DNA from: Streptomyces celluloflavus
GTDB lineage: Bacteria; Actinomycetota; Actinomycetes; Streptomycetales; Streptomycetaceae
DNA: 64,000 nt
Reading direction: 5' to 3'
Assembly: GCA_000720995.1 (NCBI GenBank)
Contig: JOEL01000003.1
Location: forward strand, 124,001-188,000
Position numbers and translations under genes: made by a program
The notes under the pieces: model-generated
The model's input: the letters and a program-made list of their open reading frames with translations, nothing else
What the model was told of the DNA's origin: nothing
Database searches by the model: none
Shown: one piece after another, positions 41,680 to 54,715 of the stretch
Position numbering within the stretch: the first letter of the stretch is position 1
Layout of the letters: the number at the start of each line of letters is the position of its first letter

Positions 41680-43023
41680 GTGTCGTCCGTCATCGCAACG
41701 GGTCTGCTGCCCCGCACCGCCGAGACCCGGCCAGGAGGACTGGCCGTCGGCGGGGTGCTGCTCACCGAACTGGCGCGGCGGTTCGGGACGCCGCTGTTCG
41801 TGTACGACGAGGAGCATCTGCGGCAGCGCTGCCGGGAGGCGGTCGCCGCCTTCGGCCCGGACGGTGTCGCGTACGCGTCCAAGGCGTTCCTGTGCACGGC
41901 GATGGCCCGGCTCGCCCATGAGGAGGGGCTGCTGCTCGACGTCGCCTCCGGCGGCGAACTGCGGGTCGCCCGGCACGCGGGGGTGCCGGCAGACCGGATC
42001 GTGCTGCACGGCAACAACAAGGACGAGGCGGAGCTGCGCACCGCGATCACCGCCGGGGTGCGGTACGTGGTGGTCGACAGCTTCGACGAGATGGACCGGA
42101 TCGAGCGCCTGCACGCCACCGAGGGCCTGCCGCCGGCCCGGGTCCAGCTGCGGGTGGCGCCGGGGGTCGCCGCCGGTGCCCACGAGGCGATCCGGACCGG
42201 CGGCAACGACTCGAAGTTCGGCTTCGGCCTCGCGGGCGGCGTGGCCGCGGCCGCGGTCCGGCGGGCGGCCGCCTCCCCGGCGATGATCCTGGAGGGCGTC
42301 CACGCGCACGTCGGCTCCCAGGTGCTGGACGCGGCGGAGCTCGCGGCGGGTGCCGCGGCCGTCGCACGGTTCGCGGCGGAGGTGGGCGCCCGCCGGCTCA
42401 CCGTCGGCGGTGGGCTCGGGGTCGCGTACGAGGCGGGGCAGCGCGCACCGTCGTTCGCCGACTGGGCGGCCGGGGTGCGGGCGGCGGTGCGCGGCGCGGG
42501 CTGGGACGGTGCGGTGACCGTCGAACCCGGCCGTTCGATCGCGGCACAGGCGGGCCTGACCCTCTACCGGGTGGGGACGATCAAGCGGATCGAGGGCGTG
42601 CGGACGTACGTCAGCGTCGACGGCGGGATGAGCGACAATCTGCGCCCCGCCCTGTACGGCAGCCGCTACGAGGTGTTCCTGCCGCGCTGCCCCGGCGCAC
42701 CGCGGCCGCTGCGCGCGCGGCTGGTCGGCAAGCACTGCGAGAGCGGCGATGTGATCGTCGACGATGCCGCGCTCCCCGCCGATCTGCGGGTGTCGGACGT
42801 GCTGGCCACACCGGTCACCGGTGCCTACGGGTACGCCATGGCCTCCAACTACAACAAGCTGCCGCGCCCCGCCGTGGTCTTCGTCCGCGAGGGCCGGGCC
42901 CGCACCGTGGTGCGCCGCGAGACCGACGAGGATCTGCTGCGGCTGGACGTGGCCGGGCCGGCGGAGCTCGCGGCGCCCGGCCCGGTCCGGTCCGCCGGGG
43001 CGGACACCGGAGCGCCACGGTGA
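41680..43023 (+). CDS. lysA: Diaminopimelate decarboxylase homologue (PLP, fold III)
   Basis: 447 residues. The PLP lysine is in VAYASKAFLC (K68), the phosphate loop in TVGGGLGVAYE and the substrate motif in GKHCESGDVI, which is characteristic of diaminopimelate decarboxylases; EGVHAHVGSQ is also present. The reaction converts meso-diaminopimelate to lysine. GTG at 41680 is chosen for its GGAGG site 5 bases upstream. It lies between an amino-acid permease and a LysR regulator, as in the E. coli lysA-lysR pair, though here in the same direction. It may be a second copy for catabolism or secondary metabolism. Confidence 0.88.
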   Translation: MSSVIATGLLPRTAETRPGGLAVGGVLLTELARRFGTPLFVYDEEHLRQRCREAVAAFGPDGVAYASKAFLCTAMARLAHEEGLLLDVASGGELRVARHAGVPADRIVLHGNNKDEAELRTAITAGVRYVVVDSFDEMDRIERLHATEGLPPARVQLRVAPGVAAGAHEAIRTGGNDSKFGFGLAGGVAAAAVRRAAASPAMILEGVHAHVGSQVLDAAELAAGAAAVARFAAEVGARRLTVGGGLGVAYEAGQRAPSFADWAAGVRAAVRGAGWDGAVTVEPGRSIAAQAGLTLYRVGTIKRIEGVRTYVSVDGGMSDNLRPALYGSRYEVFLPRCPGAPRPLRARLVGKHCESGDVIVDDAALPADLRVSDVLATPVTGAYGYAMASNYNKLPRPAVVFVREGRARTVVRRETDEDLLRLDVAGPAELAAPGPVRSAGADTGAPR

Positions 43024-43045
43024 CGGCACGCCCTAACCTGTCCCG

Positions 43046-43969
43046 ATGCTGAACAGTGCCCGTCTGCTCGTCCTGCTGGAGATCGCCCGCCGGGGCACCA
43101 TCGTGGCCGCGGCCCAGGCGCTGCATCTGAGTCCGTCGGCGATCTCGCACCAACTGGCGCGGCTGGAGCGGGAGCTCGGGGTGGCGCTGGTGGAGCGGGC
43201 GCCGCAGAGCCTGCGGCTGACCGCCGCGGGCGTGCGGCTGGCCGAGCACGCGCAGGCCGTCGCGGATCTGATGGCCGTCGCACAGGACGATCTGCGGGCG
43301 CACTCCGAGGGCGAGGCGGGGGTGCTGCGGGTCGGCTTCTTCGCCTCCGCGGGTCTGGAGCTGCTGCCGCGGGCACTGTCGGGCTTCGCGGCGAAACGGC
43401 CGCAGGTCGAGCTGGAGCTGATCATGGGCCAGCCGCACGAGCTGATACCCGATCTGGAGGCGGGCCGGCTGGATGCCGCGGTGGTCTTCGAGCATCCGCT
43501 GGATCCCTGGTGCCGGCAGGCGGCCGTGGCGGTGCAGATGTTCTTCGACGAACCGCAGTTGGTGGTGGTGCCGCTGCGGCACCGGCTCGGCCGGCGTGCT
43601 GCGGTGCGGCTGGCCGCGCTGGAGGGCGAGAGCTGGATCGGTACGCACGGCGGTCACACCGGTGAGCCGGTGCTGGAGCGCGCGTGCGCGGCCGAGGGCT
43701 TCCGTCCCCGGGTGCGCTGCCGCAGCGACCACTACCAGGTCACGGTCAACCTGGCACGGGCGGGGATGGGGATCGCGCTGGTCCCGGCCCTCGGGCTCGG
43801 CGACACCGCGGGGGTGCACGTCTGCCGTCTGGACCACCCCCAGTTGCACCGGCGGATAGGGGTCGCCACCCGGGAGACGAACCGCAATCCGCTGCTGCGG
43901 ATATTCCTGGCGGAGCTGCGGTCGGCGGCCGAGGAGATCCGGTCGCTGCTGGAGATGCAGTGGGCCTGA
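43046..43969 (+). CDS. LysR-family transcriptional regulator
   Basis: 307 residues: N-terminal HTH (ARRGTIVAAAQALHLSPSAI, SHQLARLERELGVALVERAP) and a periplasmic-binding-like effector domain (GEAGVLRVGFFASAGLELLP). It lies 22 bases after the decarboxylase and is probably co-transcribed with it. The effector might be a diaminopimelate- or lysine-related compound by context only. Confidence 0.92.
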   Translation: MLNSARLLVLLEIARRGTIVAAAQALHLSPSAISHQLARLERELGVALVERAPQSLRLTAAGVRLAEHAQAVADLMAVAQDDLRAHSEGEAGVLRVGFFASAGLELLPRALSGFAAKRPQVELELIMGQPHELIPDLEAGRLDAAVVFEHPLDPWCRQAAVAVQMFFDEPQLVVVPLRHRLGRRAAVRLAALEGESWIGTHGGHTGEPVLERACAAEGFRPRVRCRSDHYQVTVNLARAGMGIALVPALGLGDTAGVHVCRLDHPQLHRRIGVATRETNRNPLLRIFLAELRSAAEEIRSLLEMQWA

Positions 43970-44039
43970 CCGGCGCGAGCGCCGCCGGGCGGAGTCGGCG
44001 GCCGGGCCGCGGGCCGTGAGCCGGCCGCCGCCGGGCCCG

Positions 44040-44082
44040 GACGGCCGCCGCACGCGGAGCGGATCCGCGTGCGGCGGCCGTC
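44040..44082. terminator. Bidirectional terminator, LysR / serine hydrolase
   Basis: 19-bp perfect stem (left arm 44040-44058, right arm 44064-44082) with a 5-base loop. It ends 3 bases before the stop codon of the convergent serine hydrolase gene. It is the strongest hairpin I found in the window. Confidence 0.85.
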
Positions 44083-44084
44083 GG

Positions 44085-44930
44085 TCATGCGGGGGCGCGG
44101 CGGTGGGCGCAGGCCGCGAGGGTCCGGCCGACATCCCGGATGGCGTGCACGGCGGCCCGCTCCGTACTGGCGCCCAGGGCCGTGTCCCAGTGCGCCACCA
44201 CCGCGTACGCCAGGCGGCGCGCCCCGATGATGACGCCCGCGTCGGCGCGGACCCCGGTGTCGGTGCCGGTCTTGTTGGCCACCAGCAGGCCGTCGGGCAG
44301 CGGTATGGGGAAGCCGGGTGCGTAGGGGTCGTGGCCGATCAGGGCGGGCACCAGGCCGTGGTCGGTGTTGGCGCGCATCCACCGCAGCAGGCGGGCCGAG
44401 GCCGGCGGTGCGTGCAGGGTGCCGCGTACCGCGTGGGCCACCAGGTGTGCCAGGTCCCGTGCGGTGCCGGTGGCGAAGACCGGCGGCAGGTCCGGGCCCC
44501 GGACGTCGCGGACGCGGTCGTGCAGGGTGAGGTGGGCGAGCCCGAGCTGCCCGGCCAGGTCGCCGGTGGCCTCGCGTCCCACGAGCCGGAGCAGCGCGTT
44601 GGTGGCGGTGTTGTCGCTGACCGAGGCGGTCAGCCAGGCCAGGTCCTCGACCGTCCAGCCGGTCCGGCCCAGCCGGCGCAGCAGACCGGTGCCGTCCGCG
44701 AGGTCCGCGTCGAGGATCTCGACGCGCTGCCCGGCGCCGACTTCGCCGGTGTCCAGTCGCCGGGACACCTCCGCGAGCAGCAGCAGCTTCGCGGCGGACG
44801 CGACCGGCAGTACGGTGCCGTCGTCGACGCCGACGCACTCGTCACCGTCGACGTCGATGGCGGCGACGGCGAGGGTCAGCGGCAGCGCGGCCGAGCGGCG
44901 GGCCGCCGCGGCCACCTGGGCCAGGCTCAT
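44085..44930 (-). CDS. Class A beta-lactamase/penicillin-recognising serine hydrolase without signal peptide
   Basis: 281 residues with all three active-site motifs: S45-A-A-K48, S105-D-N107 and ANKTGTDTG. There is no signal peptide, so it is probably cytoplasmic, unlike secreted beta-lactamases. It is the last gene of a five-gene operon and overlaps the D-aminoacylase stop (ATGA). I infer a peptidase, amidase or esterase acting on imported D-amino-acid-containing compounds. True beta-lactamase activity is possible but would be odd in the cytoplasm. Confidence 0.85.
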   Translation of the reverse strand: MSLAQVAAAARRSAALPLTLAVAAIDVDGDECVGVDDGTVLPVASAAKLLLLAEVSRRLDTGEVGAGQRVEILDADLADGTGLLRRLGRTGWTVEDLAWLTASVSDNTATNALLRLVGREATGDLAGQLGLAHLTLHDRVRDVRGPDLPPVFATGTARDLAHLVAHAVRGTLHAPPASARLLRWMRANTDHGLVPALIGHDPYAPGFPIPLPDGLLVANKTGTDTGVRADAGVIIGARRLAYAVVAHWDTALGASTERAAVHAIRDVGRTLAACAHRRAPA

Positions 44931-46554
44931 CGGACCCGCACCACCTCTCCGGCCCGTACCGCGGTCGGGCGGCCGTCGCGCACGGCCAGTTGCCCGGCGA
45001 CGACGACGGTGCCGACGCCCTCGGGTGCCAGCAGCGGGCGGTCGAAGGTCGCGGTGTCGGTGACCGTCGCCGGGTCGAGGACGACCAGATCGGCGCAGGC
45101 GCCGTCGCGCACCACACCGCGTCCGGTCAGCCCGAACCGCCGGGCGGGCAGCCCACTCATCTTGTGCACGGCGGTCTCCAGCGACAGCAGTCGCCGGTCC
45201 CGGCCGTAGTGTCCGAGGACCCGGGCGAAGCTGCCCGCCCAGCGGGGGTGCGGCCGGCCGGGTTTGGGGACGCCGTCCGAGCCGATCATCGACAGCGGGC
45301 TGGCCAGCACCCGGCGGACGTCGTCCTCGCGCATCGAGTGGCTGATGATGGTCACCTCGCCCTGTTCGGCCAGCAGCAGATCGCAGACGTAGTCGACGGG
45401 GTCGGTGCCCCGTTCGGCGGCGAGAGCGGCGATCCGCCGGCCCTCGGCCTCGGGGCGGGTACGGGCGGCGGCCACCGCGATGAGGTCCCAGCCGCCGTTG
45501 CCGACGGTGTTCTCCCAGCCCTCGACGCCCGCCGCGATGTCCGCCCGGATGCGGTCCCGCGCCTCCGGCCGGCGCAGCCGTGCCAGCAGTTCGCCGACGC
45601 CGCCCTCGCTCGTCCACGGCGGCAGCATGGCGTGCAGGACGGTGCTGCCCGCGGTGTAGGGGTAGACGTCGCAGAGGACGTCCACGCCGTCGGCCCGTGC
45701 CGCCTCCAGCCGGGGCAGGGTGCGCAGGGTGGCGCCCCAGGCGTGGCGGCCCGCGGTCTTGTGGTGGGAGACCTGGAGCGGGGCGCCGGAGCGCACGGCG
45801 ATCTCCAGGGCTTCTTCCAGGGCGGCTTCCACCTGTGACATCTCGTCGCGCAGATGGGTCACATAGGGCTTGCCGTGGCGGGCGGCGACCTTGGCCAGGG
45901 CGACAATCTCGGCGGTGTCCGCGTAGGTGCCGGGCGGATAGATCAGTCCGGTGGACAGGCCCGCCGCGCCCTGGCTCAGCGCCCGGTCGAGCAGGTCGCA
46001 CATACCGCGCAGTTCGTCGGGCCGGGGCGGGCGGGCCGCGAAGCCCATCACCCCGGCCCGCAGGGTGCCGTGGCCGACGAGCGAGGCGATATGGGTCCGG
46101 CGCAGGGCCGGGTTCTGGGCCGCGGCGAAGGCGTCGAAATCGGCTGCGGGTTGGACGGGTCCGAGCCCGAAAGTCACCCGCAGATGGTCGGCGAGGGCCG
46201 GCAGGCGTTCCGGGAGCGAGGGGAACAGGCTGGTGCCGCAGTTTCCGCAGATCTCGGTGGTGACGCCCTGGAGCAGGGGGGCCAGGCGCAGGTCCTCGAT
46301 GGAGTCCGCCGGCTGCGCGGTGGCGTCGGGGCCGTGCGGCGCCGCGAGGGCGTCGGAGTGGGTGTGCACGTCGATGAAGCCGGGCGTGACGACCTGTCCG
46401 GTCGCGTCCACGGTCTCGGCCGCCCGGACGGGGGTGCCGGGGGAAAGCACGGCGACGCGTCCGCCGGTGACCGCGATATCGGCCTCCCGGGCGGGGGCGC
46501 CGGTGCCGTCGATGAGGGTGCCGCCGCGCAGCAGCAGGTCGATGGGTCGGTTCA

Positions 46555-46555
<1 letters not shown>
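44927..46555 (-). CDS. D-aminoacylase / N-acyl-D-amino-acid deacylase
   Basis: 542 residues of the amidohydrolase superfamily. Metal-binding motifs PGFIDVHTHSD, the Cys ligand in TEICGNCG, THLRDE, VSHHK and IGSDGVPKP are in place. It removes the acyl group from N-acyl-D-amino acids (or acts on D-glutamate/D-aspartate analogues). It starts at ATG 46555, overlapping the upstream stop (TGATG); GTG at 46558 is the alternative. Placed after an amino-acid ABC importer and before a serine hydrolase, it probably processes imported D-configured material. Confidence 0.93.
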
Positions 46556-47324
<769 letters not shown>

Positions 47325-47328
<4 letters not shown>

Positions 47329-48308
47329 GATGCGGTCTCCTTCTTGGCGCGCCCGGGTGTGAGGTTGGCCAGGACCCGGTGTCGCAGGGGCGGGGTGGCG
47401 CGGGGGCTGTAGCGGCGTTCGACGGCGTGCTGGGCGACGCTGGCGATGGTGGTCAGGACCAGGTACCACAGGGACGCCACCATGAGCATCGCGACCACCT
47501 CGAAGTTGGCGAGGTAGAGGTGCTGGGAGACGGTCATCAGGTCGGCGCCGGCGATGACCGAGACCAGGGAGGTGGTCTTGAGCATGGAGATGAACTGGTT
47601 GCCGAACGGCGGGATGATGACCCGCATCGCCTGCGGCAGGATGATCCGGGAGAGGATCCGCCGGTTCGACATGCCGATGGAGGCGCCCGCCTCGCGCTGG
47701 CCGGGGTCCACGCTCTGGATACCGGCCCGCACGATCTCGGCCATATAGGCGCCCTCGTTGATGGACAGGCCCAGCAGCGCCGCGACGAATCCGGTGATGA
47801 GCTGGTTGGACTGCCAGCTGATGAGCTTGGGCCCGTCGAAGGGCACGCCGATGCTGATCTCCGGGAAGATCAGGGCCAGGTTGAACCAGAAGATGAGCTG
47901 GACGAGCAGCGGGGTGCCGCGGAAGAACCAGGTGTAGGCGCCGGCGGTGAGGCGCAGTACGGGGCTGTCGGAGAGCTGCATCACCGCGATGAGGACGCCG
48001 ATGGTGATGCCGACGGCCATGGAGATGAGGGTGAGTTGGACGGTCACCCACAGGCCGTCGAGAATCACACCGTCGAACTGGTACTTCGCGACGATGTCCC
48101 AGTGCAGGTTGGGGTTGACGATGATGGTGTAGGTGAGCCATCCGGCGAACAGGACGGCGGCGATGACGGCGAGCCAGCGTCCGGGGCGGGGCCGCCGGGT
48201 CACCTGGAGGGTGAGGTCCTCCTCCTGCGCCGTGCCGCCGGTGGCGGGTGCCGGTGTGCCGCCGGGGGCGGCGCCGGTCGTGTCGAGAGGGGTCATGTCC
48301 GCGCTCAC
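47325..48308 (-). CDS. Polar amino acid ABC transporter permease (HisM/GlnP type)
   Basis: 327 residues. The conserved permease loop [20 protein letters not shown] and [13 protein letters not shown] are clear. It has a ~60-residue N-terminal extension before the first membrane helix. GTG at 48308 overlaps the binding-protein stop; ATG at 48296 is a second option. Forms the channel of the amino-acid importer. Confidence 0.93.
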
Positions 48309-49189
48309 TGCCCGTCGTTGATGGTGGCCTTGGACACGGCGCTGCCGCCGACCTTCCACGTGTCGAGGATCTTCTGGTAGCGCCCGTTGTCGATCAGTTC
48401 CTGGAGGGCCTGGCGGACGGCGTCGCGCAGGCCGCTCTGGTTCTTCGCCGTCGCGATGCCCCAGGGCGCGGTGCCGTACTGGGCCGGCAGGACCTCGTAG
48501 GCGCTGCTGCGGTCGGTGAAGGTCTGGGCGACGGGGTAGTCGACGATGGTCGCGACGGCGCGTCCGGTGTCCAGTTGCAGCAGCCCGGTCGGGGCGTCCT
48601 CGCTCTGCGAGATCTGCATCTTCTCCCGGCACTTGGCGTTCTGCTCCTCGCCGATGTGCAGGTTGGAGCTGCCCTTGGCGAGGACGACGGTCTTACCGCA
48701 CAGGTCCGCGAGGGTCTTGATGCCCTGGGGGTTGCCCTTCTTCGTCATGATGACGCCGCCGGTGCGGAAGTAGTCGGTGAAGTCGACCGCCTGGCGCCGC
48801 TGGGCGCTGTCCGTCATCGAGGACATCACCAGGTCGAACCGGCCGGATCCGAGGCCGGGGATCAGGCCGTCGAAGGCGGCGTTGGTGAGTTCGAGCTTCA
48901 GTCCGAGCCGCTCGGCGATGGCCTGGGCGAGGTCGGGGTCGACGCCGGTGAGCCGGGTCGTCCCGGTCTCGTACATCTCCATCGGCGGGTAGCCGACCGC
49001 GGTGGCGACGCGCAGGACGCCCTGCTGCTGGTACCGCGCCGGGAGCAGCTGGGCGGCGGATGTGCCCGCGGCGGCCCGCGGGCCGCTGCCGGCGGGGCCG
49101 CTGCCCTGGGTGGAACGTCCGCAGGCGGTGGCCGCGAGAGCGACCACCGCCAGGGCTGCCAGACAGCGCAGAGGACGGGGGCGTGTCAT
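48305..49189 (-). CDS. Amino acid-binding lipoprotein of the ABC importer
   Basis: 294 residues, lipoprotein signal with C23 (AATAC-GRS). The mature protein is a family 3 solute-binding protein ([52 protein letters not shown]). It delivers an amino acid or opine-like compound to the permease. ATG at 49189 follows GAGGGAG. It is the first gene of the operon that ends with the serine hydrolase. Confidence 0.93.
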   Translation of the reverse strand: MTRPRPLRCLAALAVVALAATACGRSTQGSGPAGSGPRAAAGTSAAQLLPARYQQQGVLRVATAVGYPPMEMYETGTTRLTGVDPDLAQAIAERLGLKLELTNAAFDGLIPGLGSGRFDLVMSSMTDSAQRRQAVDFTDYFRTGGVIMTKKGNPQGIKTLADLCGKTVVLAKGSSNLHIGEEQNAKCREKMQISQSEDAPTGLLQLDTGRAVATIVDYPVAQTFTDRSSAYEVLPAQYGTAPWGIATAKNQSGLRDAVRQALQELIDNGRYQKILDTWKVGGSAVSKATINDGQ

Positions 49190-49578
49190 CGGAATCTCCC
49201 TCACACGGTGGCGGTGCGCAGATGCTGGCAGCCGTGCGTCGGTGAATGGAAGATGATGAAGCTATTCCTGCCTGAGCATCGGAATACGTACCGCTCCCGC
49301 CCTTTCCCGGACACGGCGGACGCGTGCGGTGCGGGCCCGCCGCCGGGTAGCGGTCCGTGCGGTACGCGCCGGTTGGACGCACAGTGGAAGTACGGCGTGC
49401 CGGTGGCCGGGCGCTGCCCAGGACCGGCGGACGGGCCCGCCGGTCACGGGGTGCCGGACCCGGCGGGCCGGGCGGACGGGCGGCGCGGTGGCCGTCGGCA
49501 CGGGGTGCCGGTCCGTCCGGTGGGCGGCCGGCGCGGGCGCGGCGCGCCGGGTCCGCTCCGTGACGAGGAGGTCGCATC
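49190..49578. other. Divergent control region
   Basis: 389 bases between the ABC operon and the phosphoribosyltransferase-hydrolase gene. A comparatively AT-rich patch near 49240-49275 (GGAAGATGATGAAGC) is the probable promoter area of the minus-strand operon. No operator recognised. Confidence 0.4.
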
Positions 49579-50916
49579 GTGTTCTTCGCGAATCGGCTCG
49601 ACGCCGGCCGGCGGCTGGCCGCCCGGCTGGGACATCTCCAGGACGCCGGGGTGGTGGTGCTCGGTCTTCCCCGGGGCGGGGTGCCGGTCGCCGCGGAGGT
49701 CGCGGAGGCGCTGGACGCACCGCTGGACGTGTGCCTGGTGCGGAAGCTGGGCGTGCCGTTCCGGCCGGAACTGGGCATGGGGGCGCTCGGCGAGGGCGGC
49801 GTCCGGGTGATCAACGACGCGGTGGTGCACGCGGCCCGGGTCACACCGGCGGAGCTGGCGCAGGTCGAGGCCCATGAGCGGACGGTGCTGGCGGAGCGTG
49901 CGCGGCAGTACCGGGGTGACCGGGAGCCGGTGGCGCTGGCGGGCCGGACGGCGCTGGTGGTCGACGACGGGGTGGCCACGGGTTCGACGGCCCAGGCGGC
50001 CTGCCGGATCGTCCGGGCCCGCGGGGCGGCGCGGACCGTGCTGGCGGTCCCCGTGGCGCCGGCGGACTGGACGGACCGGCTGGGGGCGGAGGCCGATGAG
50101 CTGGTCTGCCTGGGCACACCGCGGGACTTCTTCGCGGTCGGTCAGTTCTACGAAGATTTCTCGCAGACCGAGGACGGTGAGGTCATCGCCTGCCTGGACC
50201 GGGCCGCGGCCCGGCTGCGCGCGTCCGGCCGCCCCGCGGGAAGCCGCCGGGGACCGTCGGAGGCGGCGGTGCCCGAGGGGCGTGAGGCGCGGATGCAGGC
50301 GGGTGCGGTGGTGCTGCGCGGGCGGTTGACGGTGCCCGCCGGTGCGCCCGGCGTGGTGGTGTTCGCCCACGGCAGCGGCAGCAGCCGGCACAGCCCGCGC
50401 AACCGGTTCGTCGCCGACGGGCTGAACCGCGCCGGTCTCGGCAGTCTGCTGTTCGACCTGCTCACCGAGGAGGAGGAGACCGACCGGGCCAATGTCTTCG
50501 ACACCGGACTGCTGGCCGGCCGCCTCGCGGACGCCACCGCCTGGCTGCGCGAACAGCCCGAGGCCGAGGGGCTCGCGGTGGGGTACTTCGGTGCCAGTAC
50601 CGGGGCGTCGGCCGCGCTGTGGGCGGCCGCGGAGCCGGGCGCCGGTATCGCCGCCGTCGTCTCCCGGGGCGGTCGCCCCGACCTGGCCGGACCGCGGCTG
50701 CCCGCGGTGACGGCCCCCACTCTGCTGATCGTCGGCGGCGACGATCCGATGGTGCTGGATCTCAACCGGCGGGCCCAGGCGCAGTTGCGCTGCGAGAGCG
50801 AGCTCGCGGTCGTCGCCGGCGCCACCCATCTCTTCTCGGAACCCGGTGCCCTGGAGGAGGTCACGGACCTCGCCCGGGACTGGTTCACGGAGCACCTGGC
50901 CCCGGCGCCGTCGTAG
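49579..50916 (+). CDS. Phosphoribosyltransferase / dienelactone-hydrolase-like fusion protein
   Basis: 445 residues. The N-terminal ~210 residues form a type I phosphoribosyltransferase with PRPP loop ALVVDDGVATGSTAQAA. The C-terminal ~210 residues are an alpha/beta hydrolase: VVVFAHGSGSSRHSPRNRFV, nucleophile region YFGASTGASAALWAA (Ser), acid in GGDDPMV and His in GATHLFSEPG. Both halves are intact. Such fusions are known as stand-alone actinobacterial proteins of unknown physiological substrate. GTG start after GACGAGGAGG. Confidence 0.88.
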   Translation: MFFANRLDAGRRLAARLGHLQDAGVVVLGLPRGGVPVAAEVAEALDAPLDVCLVRKLGVPFRPELGMGALGEGGVRVINDAVVHAARVTPAELAQVEAHERTVLAERARQYRGDREPVALAGRTALVVDDGVATGSTAQAACRIVRARGAARTVLAVPVAPADWTDRLGAEADELVCLGTPRDFFAVGQFYEDFSQTEDGEVIACLDRAAARLRASGRPAGSRRGPSEAAVPEGREARMQAGAVVLRGRLTVPAGAPGVVVFAHGSGSSRHSPRNRFVADGLNRAGLGSLLFDLLTEEEETDRANVFDTGLLAGRLADATAWLREQPEAEGLAVGYFGASTGASAALWAAAEPGAGIAAVVSRGGRPDLAGPRLPAVTAPTLLIVGGDDPMVLDLNRRAQAQLRCESELAVVAGATHLFSEPGALEEVTDLARDWFTEHLAPAPS

Positions 50917-50940
50917 CCACCCTGCGGGGGGGGTGCGTCC

Positions 50941-51642
50941 CTAGCTGATGGCCCCGGGCGAGAGCGCGGTGAACCAGAGCAGGACGACGGTGAGGATGCC
51001 CATGATCGGGGTGAGTATCTCGGTCTCCAGCTTGTTGCCGCTGCTCTTGATCACCACGATCTCGTAGCGGGTCTTGATCGGCCACAGCCAGGGGGCGCCC
51101 CGCTTGGTGATGGAGTCCCCCAGCAGGTGTGCCACACAGCCCAGTCCGACGGCGTAGGGCAGCCAGCCCGGCGCCGACGGGATGAACTTGGCGATCACGC
51201 CGGTGCCTATGCCGGCCATCGCCACGATCGTGCCCCAGGCCGAGAAGCCGTGTCCGGGCGGGCAGAGGTTGAGCGCCCGGACGGCCAGTGCCAGCAGGAA
51301 GAAGGTCATGCCCAGCGTGAACGGCCGCCCCAGGTAGGTCACTCCCGCCCAGGTGCCGAGGGTCATGAAGGCGACGAAGAACAGCGAGTGCGTGGCATGG
51401 CGGTGGCCGCCGGAGGCCCAGGCGACGAAGCGGCACAGGGTCTTGGAGACCGGGCCGAGGAAGTTGGCGATGGTGCCGTCGTGGTGGTCCAGGTCGGGCA
51501 GCAGTGCGGCACCGGCGCAGAGCACGGTGCCCATCAGAATCTCCTCCGGCGCCAGGTGCGCGTTCATCACCAACGGCGGCAGGTACGGCGCGGTGCCCGC
51601 GAAGAGCAGCGCACCGCTCACCGCGTGTGAATGGCCCATCAT
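50941..51642 (-). CDS. YdjM/YbcI-type membrane protein (predicted metal-dependent hydrolase)
   Basis: 233 residues, several hydrophobic segments and conserved His/Asp motifs of the LexA-regulated YdjM family: MMGHSHAVSGALL, LLPDLDHHDGTIA, GGHRHATHSLFF and HLLGDSITKRG. These suggest a membrane-embedded metal site. The cellular role in the family is unknown. Convergent with the fusion protein gene. Either of two adjacent ATG codons could be the start. Confidence 0.85.
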   Translation of the reverse strand: MMGHSHAVSGALLFAGTAPYLPPLVMNAHLAPEEILMGTVLCAGAALLPDLDHHDGTIANFLGPVSKTLCRFVAWASGGHRHATHSLFFVAFMTLGTWAGVTYLGRPFTLGMTFFLLALAVRALNLCPPGHGFSAWGTIVAMAGIGTGVIAKFIPSAPGWLPYAVGLGCVAHLLGDSITKRGAPWLWPIKTRYEIVVIKSSGNKLETEILTPIMGILTVVLLWFTALSPGAIS

Positions 51643-51867
51643 CGTGTGGTCGTCCTCCCCCGGCCCAGCGGCACGACGGTCTCGTGCCTCCCCATCCGGC
51701 AGACGCTACCAGCAAGATCCAACTGGGCATGACAAAGCGGCGTCCCCGGCACCGATGCCGCCGCGTGCGCCGTCCGGCGCACGGCGAGGGCGCGCGCCCG
51801 CACGGCGCGGCGGGTACCCGGCGGCCGCACACGGGGGCCGGTGTCCGGGAGGGGCGGCCACGAGATA

Positions 51868-51881
51868 TCTTGATATCGAGA
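51868..51881. promoter_or_regulatory. Palindromic motif upstream of icd
   Basis: TCTTGATATCGAGA, a 14-bp palindrome centred on GATATC with one mismatched pair, 26 bases before the icd start. I recall that the Streptomyces MarR-family regulator TamR controls TCA-cycle genes through sites of this general shape, but the match here is an inference. Confidence 0.5.
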
Positions 51882-51895
51882 CGTTGTAGACGTGA

Positions 51896-54127
<2,232 letters not shown>

Positions 54128-54715
54128 TAGTCCACGCAGTACGGGGAGAGGTCCCCGGGCCCGGTTCGCCGCTCAGCGGCGGCGAGGGTCCGGGGACCTT
54201 TCTCGTGTCACGGCCCGTCAGATTAGGTCCGGCCGTCCACCGCGGACGCCTACACTCCGGAATTCCCAAATCGGGATAATCAGTGACATAGCTGGTAATT
54301 TCTTCCCGATGTGAATGCCCCGGCCCGGTGCCGCCCACGTTCGCGGGCCGGGGGCCGGGGTGACTGCCGGCGCGGAACGCGAGCAGGCGCGTTCCGCCGG
54401 GGCGCTGCCGTGGTCCGGAGGTGTGGCGAACGAGTTCTCGACCGACTCGGATACCCGGCCGCTCGGCCGCCTCCCGCCCCGTCGGGCCACGGACCGCACA
54501 CCGCCCCGCGCCTCCCCCGTTCACGCATGGCGCCCCGTGCGCGCCCGCTGTCCCCTCCGCCGTACGGCGTCCTCGGCCGCGCCGGTCCCGCCGCGCGCGG
54601 GCGCTGCGGCGCCACCGATATGACGGCTCATCAGGTCGAGCCGGTCGCGGAGCGGACCGCCCGCCGGCAGGAGCGACCGGCCGCCCCCGCACCAGCCACA
54701 GAGAGCAGGTACGAC
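54128..54715. other. Long gene-free region between icd and arcD
   Basis: 588 bases. It starts with the icd terminator. At 54260-54312 there is an unusually AT-rich stretch for this genome (AAATCGGGATAATCAGTGAC onward) with outer arms ATCGGGA/TCCCGAT, the likely arc promoter and operator. About 400 bases of GC-rich leader follow; its plus-strand frame is open but shows no ribosome site or family match. Confidence 0.55.
54149..54199 (+). terminator. icd terminator
   Basis: 10-bp arms AGGTCCCCGG/CCGGGGACCT, a GC-rich loop that can pair further, then TTTCTC. 21 bases after the stop codon. Confidence 0.8.

Noticed and set aside
54311-54715. N-terminal extension of the arcD protein or an extra gene in the long leader
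   Set aside because: No ribosome site, no membrane or family signal, and Arg/Pro/Ala-rich shadow-like composition; the transporter fold starts after 54716.
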